Assembly (NCBI RefSeq): GCF_023736115.1
Contig: NZ_JAKQZC010000003.1
Location: forward strand, 1 to 64,000
From: Salinicola avicenniae
GTDB taxonomy: Bacteria > Pseudomonadota > Gammaproteobacteria > Pseudomonadales > Halomonadaceae
Reading direction: 5' to 3'
DNA length: 64,000 bases
The notes beneath the pieces are model-generated. The model was not told the origin of the DNA and did not search any database. It was given only the letters and a program-made list of their open reading frames with translations. A program made the position numbers and the translations under genes. Below, one piece after another: positions 17,248 through 26,466 of the stretch (positions are counted from its first letter, which is position 1; every line of letters starts with the position of its first letter).

Positions 17248-18069
17248 TTGGCCAAGATCATCGTTGTAACCTCCGGTAAGGGTGGCGTCGGTAAAACGAC
17301 TAGTGCTGCGGCCATTGCCACGGGGCTGGCGTTGCGCGGCAACAAGACCGTGGTGATCGACTTCGACGTGGGCCTGCGGAATCTCGACCTGATCATGGGG
17401 TGCGAGCGTCGCGTGGTCTACGACCTGGTCAACGTGATCCAGGGCGAGGCGGGGCTGAAGCAGGCGCTGATTCGCGACAAGCGCACCGAGAACCTGCATA
17501 TCCTTCCCGCCTCTCAGACGCGCGACAAGGAAGCGCTGACGCTCGAGGGCGTGGAGAAGGTGCTGGCCGATCTGGCTGGCGAGTTCGACTACATCATCTG
17601 TGATTCGCCGGCCGGCATCGAGCGAGGCGCGCAGCTGGCGCTCTACTTCGCCGACGAGGCCGTCGTCGTGACCAACCCGGAAGTCTCCTCGGTGCGTGAC
17701 TCCGACCGCATTCTCGGGTTGCTCTCTTCCAAGTCGCGCCGGGCCGAACAGGGGCAGGATCCGATCAAGGAGCACTTGCTGATCACACGCTACAACCCCA
17801 ATCGGGTCGATGACGGCGACATGCTCAATCTGGAAGATATCCGCGAGATTCTGGCGATCGATCTGGTCGGACTGATTCCCGAGTCCGAGGCCGTGCTGCG
17901 GGCGTCCAACCAGGGCGTGCCGGTCATTCACGATGACAAGAGCGATGCCGGGCAGGCCTACGCCGACACCGTCTCCCGACTGATGGGCGAGGACGTGCCG
18001 CTGCGCTTTCAACTGGTGCAGAAGAAAGGGCTGATCGCGCGCATGTTCGGAGGAGGGAACCGCCGGTGA
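17248..18069 (+). CDS. minD: Septum-site ATPase MinD
   Basis: 273 residues with the deviant Walker A SGKGGVGKTT (about 9-18), switch DFDVGLRNLDLIMG, CDSPAGIERGA (Walker B region) and the C-terminal membrane-binding amphipathic helix KKGLIARMFGG. MinD binds ATP, dimerises on the inner membrane, recruits MinC, and is released by MinE. The start codon is TTG with AGGAAG 6 nt upstream, and the product begins MAKIIVVTSGKGG as expected. Lies 46 nt after minC and overlaps minE. Confidence 0.98.
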   Translation: MAKIIVVTSGKGGVGKTTSAAAIATGLALRGNKTVVIDFDVGLRNLDLIMGCERRVVYDLVNVIQGEAGLKQALIRDKRTENLHILPASQTRDKEALTLEGVEKVLADLAGEFDYIICDSPAGIERGAQLALYFADEAVVVTNPEVSSVRDSDRILGLLSSKSRRAEQGQDPIKEHLLITRYNPNRVDDGDMLNLEDIREILAIDLVGLIPESEAVLRASNQGVPVIHDDKSDAGQAYADTVSRLMGEDVPLRFQLVQKKGLIARMFGGGNRR

Positions 18070-18335
18070 GACTACTCGATTTCCTCAAGGGTGAGCGCAA
18101 GAAGTCCGCGTCGGTGGCCAAGGAGCGCCTGCAGATTATCGTGGCGCACCAGCGCGGACAGCGCGGTCAGCCGGACTACATGCCGATGTTGGAGCAGGAG
18201 CTGCTGGAAGTGATCCGTCGCTATGTGAAAGTGGATCAGGACGCGATCAATATCAGCCTGGACAGCGACAACGACTGCTCGGTGCTGGAGCTCAACGTGA
18301 CCCTGCCCAACGACGTCGAGGACGCCAAGCGCTAG
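18066..18335 (+). CDS. minE: Topological specificity factor MinE
   Basis: 89 residues. The N-terminal membrane-targeting and anti-MinCD part (MRLLDFLKGERKKSASVAKERLQIIVAHQR) is followed by the dimerisation domain (YMPMLEQELLEVIRRYVKVD ... LDSDNDCSVLELNVTLP). MinE stimulates MinD ATPase and drives pole-to-pole oscillation. GTG start overlapping the minD stop (GTGA), so its translation is probably coupled to minD. Confidence 0.97.
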   Translation: MRLLDFLKGERKKSASVAKERLQIIVAHQRGQRGQPDYMPMLEQELLEVIRRYVKVDQDAINISLDSDNDCSVLELNVTLPNDVEDAKR

Positions 18336-18444
18336 CCTGGCGTTCGACAGTGCCGGTGCCGACTGGCTGGCGGGAACGTCCGGCCGGCATGAGACGCCCG
18401 GCTGGCTGTGCTAGTCTTGCCGTTTTGCGCAGGCGGAGAGCGGA

Positions 18445-19923
18445 ATGGCCCCGAGCGGAAAAGGTCAGCCCCAGGCAGAGCCCACATTTCTCTGGCACGA
18501 CTATGAAACCTTCGGCGCCGATCCGCGACGGCATCGGCCGTCGCAGTTCGCGGCGATTCGCACCGACGCCGATTTCAACGAGATCGGCGAGCCGCTGACG
18601 CTCTATGCGCGCCCGGCCGATGACGATATCCCCCATCCGCAGGCCTGTCTGATCACCGGTATCACGCCGCAGGCGGCCCTTCGACGCGGAGTGCCGGAGG
18701 TCGAGTTCGCCGCGCGTATTCAGGCGGAGATGCGTGTGCCCGGCACCTGCGCGGTGGGTTACAACAGCCTGCGCTTCGACGATGAAGTCAGCCGCCATCT
18801 CTTCTACCGCAATCTCATCGATCCCTACGCGCGTGAGTGGCAGAACGGTAACTCGCGCTGGGATCTGATCGATGCCGTGCGCGCATTCTATGCGCTGCGC
18901 CCGGACGGTATCGAATGGCCGCTGCGCGACGATGGCGCGCCGAGCTTCAAGCTGGAGCACCTGACCGCGGCCAATGGTATTGCTCACGAGGGCGCGCACG
19001 ACGCGCTCTCGGACGTACGCGCCACCATCGGCATGGCGCGCTTGCTGCGCGAGCGCAATGCCAAGCTGTTCGACTATCTGCTGTCGCTGCGCAGCAAGCG
19101 TCGCGTTGCGCAGTTGCTCGATATCGACGCGCGCAAACCGATGCTGCATGTCTCGCGCCGCTATCCGGCCAGCCGGGGTTGCAGTGCGCTGATCGTGCCG
19201 TTGGCGGCGCACCCGTCCAACCCCAATGGGGTCATCGTCTACGACCTGGCAGTCGACCCGGCGCCGCTGTTCTCGCTCTCCGCCGAAGAGATTCGTGCCC
19301 GGGTCTTCGTCAGCGATAGCGAACTCGCCGAGGGCGAGGCCCGGATTCCGCTCAAGGTGGTGCATCTCAATCGCAGCCCGGTCGTGCTGCCGATCTCCGC
19401 GGCCGATGCCTCGGTGGCCAATCGCCTCGGCCTGGATCGCGATCTGTGCGAGCGCCACTGGCAGGCATTGGTGCAGAACCCGGAATCCGCGACCAAGGCG
19501 GCAATGGCGTTCTCCGAGGCGCCGGCCGACCCGCCGCGCGACCCGGACCTGATGCTCTACTCCGGAGGCTTCTTCTCGCCGCATGACCGCCAGGCGATGG
19601 AGCGGGTGCATGCCACGCATCCCGAGGCGCTCGCTGATACCGGGTTCGCCTTCCAGGATCCGCGGCTGGAGGAAATGCTGTTTCGACTGCGCGCGCGCTC
19701 CTACCCGGAGACGCTCTCCAGTGAAGAGAAGTCGCAGTGGGAGGCCTACCGCTGGTCACGCATGAACGATGCGCAGAGTGGGGCGCTAACGCTGAAGGAG
19801 TTCGCGCGCGAGATCGAGCGGCTCAACCAGACCTCGCTCGAGGATCGCCAGCGCCAGATACTCGAGGAGCTGGTGATGTACGTCGAGTCGATCATGCCTG
19901 AGCAGGCGTTCGGCACCTACTGA
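18445..19923 (+). CDS. sbcB: Exodeoxyribonuclease I (SbcB)
   Basis: 492 residues, full family length. DEDDh sites: FLWHDYETFG (Asp, Glu), AVGYNSLRFDDEVSRHLFYRN and AHEGAHDALSDVRATIGMAR (His, Asp). The SH3-like and C-terminal helical domains follow (VVLPISAADASVANRLGLD ... RARSYPETLSSEEKSQWEAY). It degrades single-stranded DNA from the 3' end and works in repair and recombination with RecBCD/RecJ. ATG start at the family N-terminus; closed by a strong terminator. Confidence 0.96.
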   Translation: MAPSGKGQPQAEPTFLWHDYETFGADPRRHRPSQFAAIRTDADFNEIGEPLTLYARPADDDIPHPQACLITGITPQAALRRGVPEVEFAARIQAEMRVPGTCAVGYNSLRFDDEVSRHLFYRNLIDPYAREWQNGNSRWDLIDAVRAFYALRPDGIEWPLRDDGAPSFKLEHLTAANGIAHEGAHDALSDVRATIGMARLLRERNAKLFDYLLSLRSKRRVAQLLDIDARKPMLHVSRRYPASRGCSALIVPLAAHPSNPNGVIVYDLAVDPAPLFSLSAEEIRARVFVSDSELAEGEARIPLKVVHLNRSPVVLPISAADASVANRLGLDRDLCERHWQALVQNPESATKAAMAFSEAPADPPRDPDLMLYSGGFFSPHDRQAMERVHATHPEALADTGFAFQDPRLEEMLFRLRARSYPETLSSEEKSQWEAYRWSRMNDAQSGALTLKEFAREIERLNQTSLEDRQRQILEELVMYVESIMPEQAFGTY

Positions 19924-19948
19924 ATCGCAGCGGCGGTGTCAGATGAGC

Positions 19949-19978
19949 CACCCCGGATCGCCGATCCGGGGTGTTTTT
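19949..19978 (+). terminator. Terminator of sbcB
   Basis: CACCCCGGATC (19949-19959) pairs fully with GATCCGGGGTG (19963-19973), followed by TTTTT. It lies 25 nt after the sbcB stop, before the convergent protease gene. Confidence 0.9.
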
Positions 19979-20009
19979 GTAGGTACGTTGCCTGGGCGGG
20001 CGGTGTCGT

Positions 20010-22829
20010 TCAGGGCAGCGGCGTGAAGCTTGAGATCAGCGAATCGATATCGCTGGCCTGATCGCCAGCATCGGCACTGATCGTGAGTGGCGCCGTCTGA
20101 CGCAGCGCCTGCCAGGCCGACTGCAGCTGGTCGGGAGTCAGGCTCTCGACCCGTTCGGCCAGATGCTCGCGGCGCTCGAAGTCGACCTGCGGGTAGGCCA
20201 GGGTCTGCCATAGACGGCTGGCGCGCTCCGACAGCGACTGGTCGCGCTGGCGCAGCTGTTGCACCACGGCCTGCCGATAGGGGGCCAGCTGGGCTTCGTC
20301 GAGCGCGGCGATACGCGAATCGAAGTCGGCCAGAAAGGCATCCATGCGCTCGCCGATGGTCGTGCTGGAGACACTGGGAGACTGGACCAGCAGCGCCAGC
20401 CCGGGAGCGTCCAGCAGCGGCGCATAGCCGGCGTTGACGATATAGCCGAGCTGCTCGTCGGTGCGCAGCGTGGCAAAGAACGGCGGGCCGATCAGCTGGC
20501 CGAGGATCGCGAGACTGGCCTGTGTCTCCAGCGAGCGATCGGTGCCCTGAAGATATCGCAGCATGGCGGCATCGTCGCGCGTTGTGGCGGGGTGCAGGAC
20601 CGGCGGCTGCGCGGGGACGTCGAGCACCGCGAGTGGCGGAATATCGCTCGCGCGCAAGGTGGGCGCAAGCGCGTTGGCGACTTGAAGTCCCTCGCGATGG
20701 GCGAGTGTCGCATCCAGATTGCCGACGGCCATCGCCTGTACGTAGAGCGATCCGAGGAACGTGCGGCGATAGGCGCGCAGATCGTCGGCGTCGAGGTCAC
20801 GAATCGCCGCCAGCAGGTTGGCGGTGCTCACCTGGGGGCGAATCAGTGCTTCGCCGAGGGTGCGGCGCACCTGAGAGTAGAGCGCGTCCTGCGGCGCGTT
20901 CTGCCAGTCGCGAATCAGTCCCTGGCGAACGCGTTCGACGCTGGCGTCGGTAATTTCGCCCTGTTCCAGCTGCGCCACCACGGTCTGCATCAGACGCATC
21001 TGGTGATCGCGCCAGCCGGAGAAAGCAAGCGTGATGCCGCGGCCGTGGGCGTAGGCGGAGAAGTCTTGCCCGGCCAGCGTTGCCGGATAGAAGCGCTCGT
21101 TGAGCCCATCATTGAGCCAGCCGGCCAGCAGGCGGGTCAGCGCGGCGTGGCGGGCATCGATCGAGGCTTCCGGGTTCTGCAGGCTGAAGTGCCATGCCAC
21201 CCGAGGCGCGCCGAAATCGCTGTCTGCCTGATGCCATATCTCGAGACTGCCCGTCTCGACCAGCTGCTGTGGCGGCTGCGCATCGAACGTCTGCAGGCTC
21301 AGATCGTCAGCGATATAGGGATTGGGGGCGGGCAGGGCGAGGCCATCGAGCGGCTCGGCTCGCGGCCATTGGGCGACACGGGCAAGGCGATAGGGGGCGC
21401 CGAAATAGGGCGTAGTTTTCTCACCCTCCACGTCAGGCCCGCTGTAGACGCGTAACAGGTTGTCCGGCGTCAGGTCCTTCAGCAGGTCGTCGATCGCGTC
21501 GGCATCGAAGTCATCCATGCGGTAGGGCGCGTACTGCACATCCTGCAGCGGGTAATAGGCGAGACTCATGGCGAGCCCGCTGACGGTGTCGATCGGATCG
21601 CTGCGTTGCTGGAAGCGGAAGGTTTGTTCGGCCAGCGTCGCTTGCTCGTCGTAGCGCCACGCCTCGACGCCCTGTTCGCGAATTCGGCGGATCTGGTCGA
21701 ACAGGCTGGCCTGGATCTCGTCGAGATGGGACAGGCCGGCCGGCGTCAGGCTGATCGAGATGTCGAACAGCGCCTCGCGGCCGTCGCTCTGCCGCGTCCC
21801 GGCGGAGAGACCGTCGGCCCAGCCGGCCTGACGTAGCCTGGCGAGCAGGCTCCCTTCGCCTTCATGGCCAAGCAGGTTGGCGACATAGTCGTCGGGCTTG
21901 GTGGTGTAGTGGGCGATCGGGTCGTCGATCGGAAACAGGAACTCGAGCTGCTGGCGCGCCTCGCGACGCTGGACGCGCAGCGTCGCCGGCAATTCGTCGG
22001 CGGTCGCTAGCGGCGCGTCGATGACCGGCTTCTCGAGATCGCGGTCGGGGATCTCGGCGAAGCGCTGACGCACCTGCTGTTCCAGCGTGTCGAGCGGTGC
22101 CGGCGACAGAGCGACGAGATGCATCACATTGGCATCGTAGTGGCGTTGGTAGAAGTCGAGCAGGGCCTGGCGCAGCGGACGCTTCTCGCTGTTGAGCGTA
22201 TCCAGGCTGCCGACCGCGAAATGGTTGATCGGGTGCGCGGGGTTGAGCGCCTTGCCGAGTGCCTCGTTGATACGCCGGCCGTCGTCGTCGCGGCGCGCCT
22301 GGTACTCGGAGTTGACGGCGTGGCGCTCCCGGTCGACGTAGTCCGGGTTGAACTGCGGTGAAATGAAGAACTGCGAAAAGCGGTCGAGCGCCTCCGGGAA
22401 TGCCTCGGGATCGACGTCGAAGAAGAAGTTGGTGTCCTGATCGGCGGTGAAGGCGTTGTGCGAGCCGCCATTCTGGTTGATGAACCGCTGGTAGCCGTCA
22501 GGGTCCGGATAGCCTTCGGTCCCCAGGAACAGCATGTGTTCGAGAAAATGCGCCAGACCGGGCATGTCGTCGGGGTCGTTGTCGCTGCCGACGGAGACGT
22601 CCATGGCCGCGGCGGCCTTGTCGGCAGCGGGATCGCTGATCAGCAGCGCCTCGAGGCCGTTGTCCAACGTGATCGCGCGGTACTCGCGGTGGTCGTTAGG
22701 ACTCTGTATCGGTGTCGTCGGTGCGGGATCTGCGAAAGCGGCGGTGGTGACGAGGTGAAGGCCGATCAGCAGGTGAAACCCGGCCAGCCAGCGTCTGGCG
22801 CGAGCGGGGCCGGCGTGGAATCGCGGCAT
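20010..22829 (-). CDS. ptrA: Pitrilysin/insulinase-family (M16) protease, exported
   Basis: 939 residues. A signal peptide (ARRWLAGFHLLIGLHLVTTAAFA) is followed by a classical M16A protease of about 915 residues in four domains. The inverted zinc motif is HFLEHMLFLGTE (HxxEH), and a conserved Glu follows in HAVNSEYQARRDDDGRR. The product resembles protease III: a periplasmic chamber enzyme that degrades short polypeptides. Start at 22829 is supported by AAGGGAG 5 nt upstream and gives a good signal peptide. Convergent with sbcB. Fits a peptide-scavenging organism, but lies 22 kb from the peptide locus on the right. Confidence 0.92.
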   Translation of the reverse strand: MPRFHAGPARARRWLAGFHLLIGLHLVTTAAFADPAPTTPIQSPNDHREYRAITLDNGLEALLISDPAADKAAAAMDVSVGSDNDPDDMPGLAHFLEHMLFLGTEGYPDPDGYQRFINQNGGSHNAFTADQDTNFFFDVDPEAFPEALDRFSQFFISPQFNPDYVDRERHAVNSEYQARRDDDGRRINEALGKALNPAHPINHFAVGSLDTLNSEKRPLRQALLDFYQRHYDANVMHLVALSPAPLDTLEQQVRQRFAEIPDRDLEKPVIDAPLATADELPATLRVQRREARQQLEFLFPIDDPIAHYTTKPDDYVANLLGHEGEGSLLARLRQAGWADGLSAGTRQSDGREALFDISISLTPAGLSHLDEIQASLFDQIRRIREQGVEAWRYDEQATLAEQTFRFQQRSDPIDTVSGLAMSLAYYPLQDVQYAPYRMDDFDADAIDDLLKDLTPDNLLRVYSGPDVEGEKTTPYFGAPYRLARVAQWPRAEPLDGLALPAPNPYIADDLSLQTFDAQPPQQLVETGSLEIWHQADSDFGAPRVAWHFSLQNPEASIDARHAALTRLLAGWLNDGLNERFYPATLAGQDFSAYAHGRGITLAFSGWRDHQMRLMQTVVAQLEQGEITDASVERVRQGLIRDWQNAPQDALYSQVRRTLGEALIRPQVSTANLLAAIRDLDADDLRAYRRTFLGSLYVQAMAVGNLDATLAHREGLQVANALAPTLRASDIPPLAVLDVPAQPPVLHPATTRDDAAMLRYLQGTDRSLETQASLAILGQLIGPPFFATLRTDEQLGYIVNAGYAPLLDAPGLALLVQSPSVSSTTIGERMDAFLADFDSRIAALDEAQLAPYRQAVVQQLRQRDQSLSERASRLWQTLAYPQVDFERREHLAERVESLTPDQLQSAWQALRQTAPLTISADAGDQASDIDSLISSFTPLP

Positions 22830-22944
22830 GGTAACTCCCTTCTGTGAGTAAGGCTGGTTAACGGACGCGGCGAGCGCTAGCGTCGGCGTGGCGCGGCACC
22901 GGTTCGCTCGCGGCATGGGCACGGCATAAGCGCCTTGCCGGCAA

Positions 22945-23619
22945 TCATGGCGTCCAGACGCGCATGGGGCCGACCGGATACGCGCAGGCCCACTCCTGGT
23001 GCGCGGGATCGTTCACTCGCTTCGAGACCGGAAAAGCGCCCAACAGTTCCCGGTCTGCCGGTTCGAGCAGGGCTTCGGCGTGGTCCGTTGCGGTATCTGC
23101 CGCGAGCCAGGTGGCCGCCTGCCGCGAATCGATAATCGCCGGCAGACGCTCGCTGAGCGGCGCGACGAACGCCGAGACCGGGACGGTGATCAAAGCGAAA
23201 GAGTCTCGCGATACCTGGCTATCCAGCGCGTAGCGCGACCATAGCGCCGCGAGCAGCAGCGGGCCACGATCGGTACGAGTGATCAGAAACGGCTGCTTGC
23301 CGCGTAGGCCCGGCTGCCAGACATAGATCCCGGAAACCGGCAGCAGGCAGCGACGTGATGCCAGCGCCTCGCGGAACATGGGCCGTTCTTGCAGCGACTC
23401 GGCGCGGGCGCAGTGCGGGGCATGGTCGAGCACCTTGAGCCAGGTCGGCGTCAGCCCCCAGAAGGCCTCCCGCAGAACGGTCTCTCCCGCTTCATGACGC
23501 AGGATCGACAGCCAGCGGCGGGGAGCCGCGTTGGGCGTCAGGATGGGCGGCTCGCTGCTGCGAAAGCCCGGCAGTGTGCGATCGCGAGTCCAGTCGTCGA
23601 TATGCAGGCGACCGGCCAT
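22945..23619 (-). CDS. SRAP (YedK/HMCES)-family protein with catalytic residues replaced
   Basis: 224 residues, close to YedK length, and the SRAP fold is readable: LTPNAAPRRWLSIL, AFWGLTPTWLKVLDHAPHCARAESL, FREALASRRCLLPVSGIYVW, KQPFLITRTDRGPLLLAALWS, FALITVPVSAFVAPLSERLPAII. True SRAP enzymes begin MCGR and crosslink abasic sites through Cys2, helped by Asn75, Glu105 and His160 (E. coli numbers). Here the four positions read Ala2, Cys70, Val100 and Ser156. The start is firm (AAAGGAG 6 nt upstream of ATG-GCC). So it is most likely not an abasic-site crosslinker of the known type; it may bind single-stranded DNA or have a new role. Divergent from the TetR gene. Confidence 0.85.
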   Translation of the reverse strand: MAGRLHIDDWTRDRTLPGFRSSEPPILTPNAAPRRWLSILRHEAGETVLREAFWGLTPTWLKVLDHAPHCARAESLQERPMFREALASRRCLLPVSGIYVWQPGLRGKQPFLITRTDRGPLLLAALWSRYALDSQVSRDSFALITVPVSAFVAPLSERLPAIIDSRQAATWLAADTATDHAEALLEPADRELLGAFPVSKRVNDPAHQEWACAYPVGPMRVWTP

Positions 23620-23768
23620 GGTTTCTCCTTTCGCGGTGACATGAGGCGGCGGGCAACAGCCTATGCCACTGCCGAGCCTGGGCCAAGGCGTATTCGCCGG
23701 CGCGTCAGCGGAACGCACCGGACACTCCCGCCGGCGAGCGCAAAACACTTGCGAAATCGTCGCGTTAA

Positions 23769-23792
23769 TGCGCATAAGCTTGCGTTTACGCA
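23769..23792. promoter_or_regulatory. Palindromic motifs upstream of the TetR gene
   Basis: TGCGTTTACGCA (23781-23792) is an inverted repeat TGCGT-TT-ACGCA, and TGCGCA lies at 23769-23774. They sit in the gap shared by the divergent SRAP and TetR genes and could be an operator for the TetR protein. No experimental or family evidence supports this. Confidence 0.3.
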
Positions 23793-23896
23793 CATTGACG
23801 ATATGCTAGGAAACGCTGTTCGATTTAAAATCACGACAAGATTCCCGGCAAGCGGGATTCGGCAGCGCTTCACCACTATTCCGAGCGAGGGACCCG

Positions 23897-24511
23897 ATGG
23901 CTCGACCGCGACAGCACGCTCCCGAGGCGCTTCATGCGCAGGTCATGGCCGCCTGCGACGCCTGGTTGTGCGACAACCCCGTGCATACGCTGTCGCTGCG
24001 TTCGTTAGCTCGTGACGTCGGCTGTGCGCCGAGCACGCTGCTCAAACTCTACGGCAGCTTCAGCAACCTGCTGCAGTACGTCAATATCGAGACTCTCGAT
24101 CGCATGGGCAAGGCGGTCGCGAGCCTGGACGAGAGCGAGCCGGAGCCGCTGCTCAAGGCGCTGGCCCACGCCTATTGGCATTATGCTCACGAAGAGCCCC
24201 ACCGCTGGCAGATGCTGTTCGAGTTTCCGCTGGCCGAGGAAGGCGAGCTGGACGAGCGTCAGAATCATATTATCGAAGCGCTGTTCGTGCGCGTCGAAAG
24301 TGCCCTGAAAGTCCACCAGCCGACGCTGGATGATGCCACGGCGCGGCGTATGGCGCGGACGCTCTGGGGTAGCGTTCACGGTCTGGTGCAGCTGGGGCTC
24401 AATGATCGTCTCGGTTACTGGCAGGGGCAGCCGATGGCGGTCGGAGAGCTGCTCGATCAGCTGCTCTCGACCACACTGGCCGGGCTGCGTCACCTGCCAG
24501 ACGCCTCGTGA
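23897..24511 (+). CDS. TetR-family transcriptional regulator
   Basis: 204 residues. The N-terminal helix-turn-helix is VHTLSLRSLARDVGCAPSTLLKLYGSFSNLLQYVN, where the usual TLYRYF/LYYHF is replaced by TLLKLYGSF. The C-terminal ligand domain carries the WGSVHGLVQL motif of the TetR WHG-type subgroup. It overlaps the next gene by 4 nt (GTGA), so regulator and transporter-acyltransferase are co-translated; it likely controls its own operon in response to a lipid-like or acyl ligand. That is inference from the layout. Confidence 0.9.
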   Translation: MARPRQHAPEALHAQVMAACDAWLCDNPVHTLSLRSLARDVGCAPSTLLKLYGSFSNLLQYVNIETLDRMGKAVASLDESEPEPLLKALAHAYWHYAHEEPHRWQMLFEFPLAEEGELDERQNHIIEALFVRVESALKVHQPTLDDATARRMARTLWGSVHGLVQLGLNDRLGYWQGQPMAVGELLDQLLSTTLAGLRHLPDAS

Positions 24512-26409
24512 CCCCCGGGTTGCTCACGCAGCGCCGGTTTGCGCCCTTCTTCTGGACCCAGGCGCTCGGCGCCTTCAACGATAACCTGTTCAAGAATGTC
24601 CTGCTGCTGCTGTTGACGTTTGTCGCGGTACCTCGCTATGGCTGGGATACCGGGCTGCTCAACAATCTCGCCGCGGGTCTCTTCATCCTGCCGTTCTTTC
24701 TCTTCTCCGCCTGGGGCGGCACGCTCGCCGATCATCTGGACAAGCAGCGGCTGGTACGCCGACTCAAGCTACTCGAGCTCGTGACCATGCTGGTCGCGGC
24801 GGCGGCGATCTGGTTCGAAGCGTTCGGTCTGCTGCTGGCGTTGCTGTTCATGATGGGCACGCAGTCGGCCCTGTTCGGGCCGGTCAAATACGCGATTCTG
24901 CCGCAGCACCTGGCCGCGACGGAGCTGCTGCGCGGCAATGCCTGGGTCAATCTGGGGACCTTCGTGTCGATTCTGCTGGGCACGCTGCTGGCAGGCGTAC
25001 TGGCCTCGCTGGAGGGCGCCTGGGCGCGGGCGGCGATTGCCGGGGCGCTGATCGTCATCGCCCTGGTCGGCGTTGTCGCCAGTCTGGGGATTCCACCGGC
25101 GCCGCCGAGCGAGCACGGGCGCGTGCCGTGGCGACCGTTCTCCGGCAGCTGGCGTGTCCTGCGAGATGGTTTGCGCGGGCGCAACGTGCGTGCGGCGCTG
25201 TTCGGTATCAGCTTCTTCTGGTTCCTCGGTGCCTGCTATCTGACCCAGCTGCCGGCGTGGGTGCGTGACGTGGTGCACGGCAGCGAGGGAGCGGTGAGCT
25301 TCATGATCGGCGCCTTTGCCGTCGGCGTCGGTCTGGGCGCGCTGCTCTGTGCACGCCTTTCCGCAGGTCGTCTGGAATTGGGGCTGGTGCCGCTCGGAGC
25401 GCTGGTGATCGGGGTTTCCGGCATCGAACTGGCGGCTCAGGGGCCCTTGCCCGGCGAGCATCTGGCGCTGGTCGCGCTGCTGCAGATGACCGACTTCTGG
25501 CGCATGAGCACGCTGCTGGCCCTCGTCGGCCTGGGGGGCGGCCTCTACAGCGTACCGCTCTACACGCTGATGCAGCTGGCCAGCCCGGAGGCGCGGCGGG
25601 CGCGGGTGGTCGCCGCCAATAACATTCTGAATGCGTTGTTCATGATTCTGGCGGCCGCCTTCGGCATCGTGATGCTGAGCGTGCTGGCTCTGCCCCTGAC
25701 GACGCTGTTTGCCTGTCTGGGTTGGCTGACGCTGACGCTAGGCGTCCTGCTGCTGGTTCGCAACCCGCGCCCGGCGCTGCGCTTGAGCATCTTTGCGCTG
25801 GTGCGCGTGCTCTACCGTCTGCGCTGTCGTGGCCGCCACAATGTGCCGGCGGAAGGTCCGGCGCTGGTGGTCTGCAACCATGTCAGCTTCATGGATGCGC
25901 TGGTGCTGGGCGGGGCTTGTCCGCGCCCGCTGCGTTTCATGATGGATCGCCCGATCTACGAGTCACCGTGGCTCAACTGGTTCTTCCGTATCGCCGGGGC
26001 GATTCCGGTGGATTCGGACCGGCGCGATCCGGGCGGTGTGCGTCGCGCGCTGGAGGAGGTCAGCCGGGCATTGCGCAACGGCGAAGTGGTGATGATCTTT
26101 CCCGAGGGCCGGCTCACGCCCGACGGCGACGTCCACGCCTTCCGTCGGGGGCTGGACCTGGTGCTGGCGCGAGATCCGGTGCCGGTGGTGCCAGCGGCGC
26201 TCTCCGGCCTGTGGGGGTCGTGGACCTCGAACAAGGACGGCAAGGCGCTGAGCAAGTGGCCGCGCCGCTTGCGGGCTCGCGTGCTGCTGGTTTTCGGGGA
26301 GCCGATCCCCGCGGGGTACTCGCCGCGCCGCACGCTGGAGCGTCGCGTGCGCGGGCTCAAGCGTGCCGGCGACAAGCGTCTGGCGCGACGCCTCGGCACG
26401 CCGGTCTAG
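24508..26409 (+). CDS. Fused lysophospholipid transporter and acyltransferase (LplT-PlsC type)
   Basis: 633 residues in two parts. Residues 1 to about 420 are a 12-helix major-facilitator transporter of the LplT type (FFWTQALGAFNDNLFKNVLL near the start). Residues about 430-633 are a 1-acylglycerol-phosphate acyltransferase domain with VVCNHVSFMDALVL (HX4D), RFMMDRPIYESPWLNWFFR, and FPEGRLTPDG. In E. coli, LplT flips lysophospholipids inward and Aas re-acylates them; here both steps sit on one polypeptide, but the Aas acyl-ACP synthetase domain is absent. GTG start overlapping the TetR stop. Confidence 0.88.
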   Translation: MTPGLLTQRRFAPFFWTQALGAFNDNLFKNVLLLLLTFVAVPRYGWDTGLLNNLAAGLFILPFFLFSAWGGTLADHLDKQRLVRRLKLLELVTMLVAAAAIWFEAFGLLLALLFMMGTQSALFGPVKYAILPQHLAATELLRGNAWVNLGTFVSILLGTLLAGVLASLEGAWARAAIAGALIVIALVGVVASLGIPPAPPSEHGRVPWRPFSGSWRVLRDGLRGRNVRAALFGISFFWFLGACYLTQLPAWVRDVVHGSEGAVSFMIGAFAVGVGLGALLCARLSAGRLELGLVPLGALVIGVSGIELAAQGPLPGEHLALVALLQMTDFWRMSTLLALVGLGGGLYSVPLYTLMQLASPEARRARVVAANNILNALFMILAAAFGIVMLSVLALPLTTLFACLGWLTLTLGVLLLVRNPRPALRLSIFALVRVLYRLRCRGRHNVPAEGPALVVCNHVSFMDALVLGGACPRPLRFMMDRPIYESPWLNWFFRIAGAIPVDSDRRDPGGVRRALEEVSRALRNGEVVMIFPEGRLTPDGDVHAFRRGLDLVLARDPVPVVPAALSGLWGSWTSNKDGKALSKWPRRLRARVLLVFGEPIPAGYSPRRTLERRVRGLKRAGDKRLARRLGTPV

Positions 26410-26466
26410 GGGGCGTCGCCTTCTCGGCGTTCGCCTTGCCGCGTCTCCATCCTCTGTTTCTTACTC

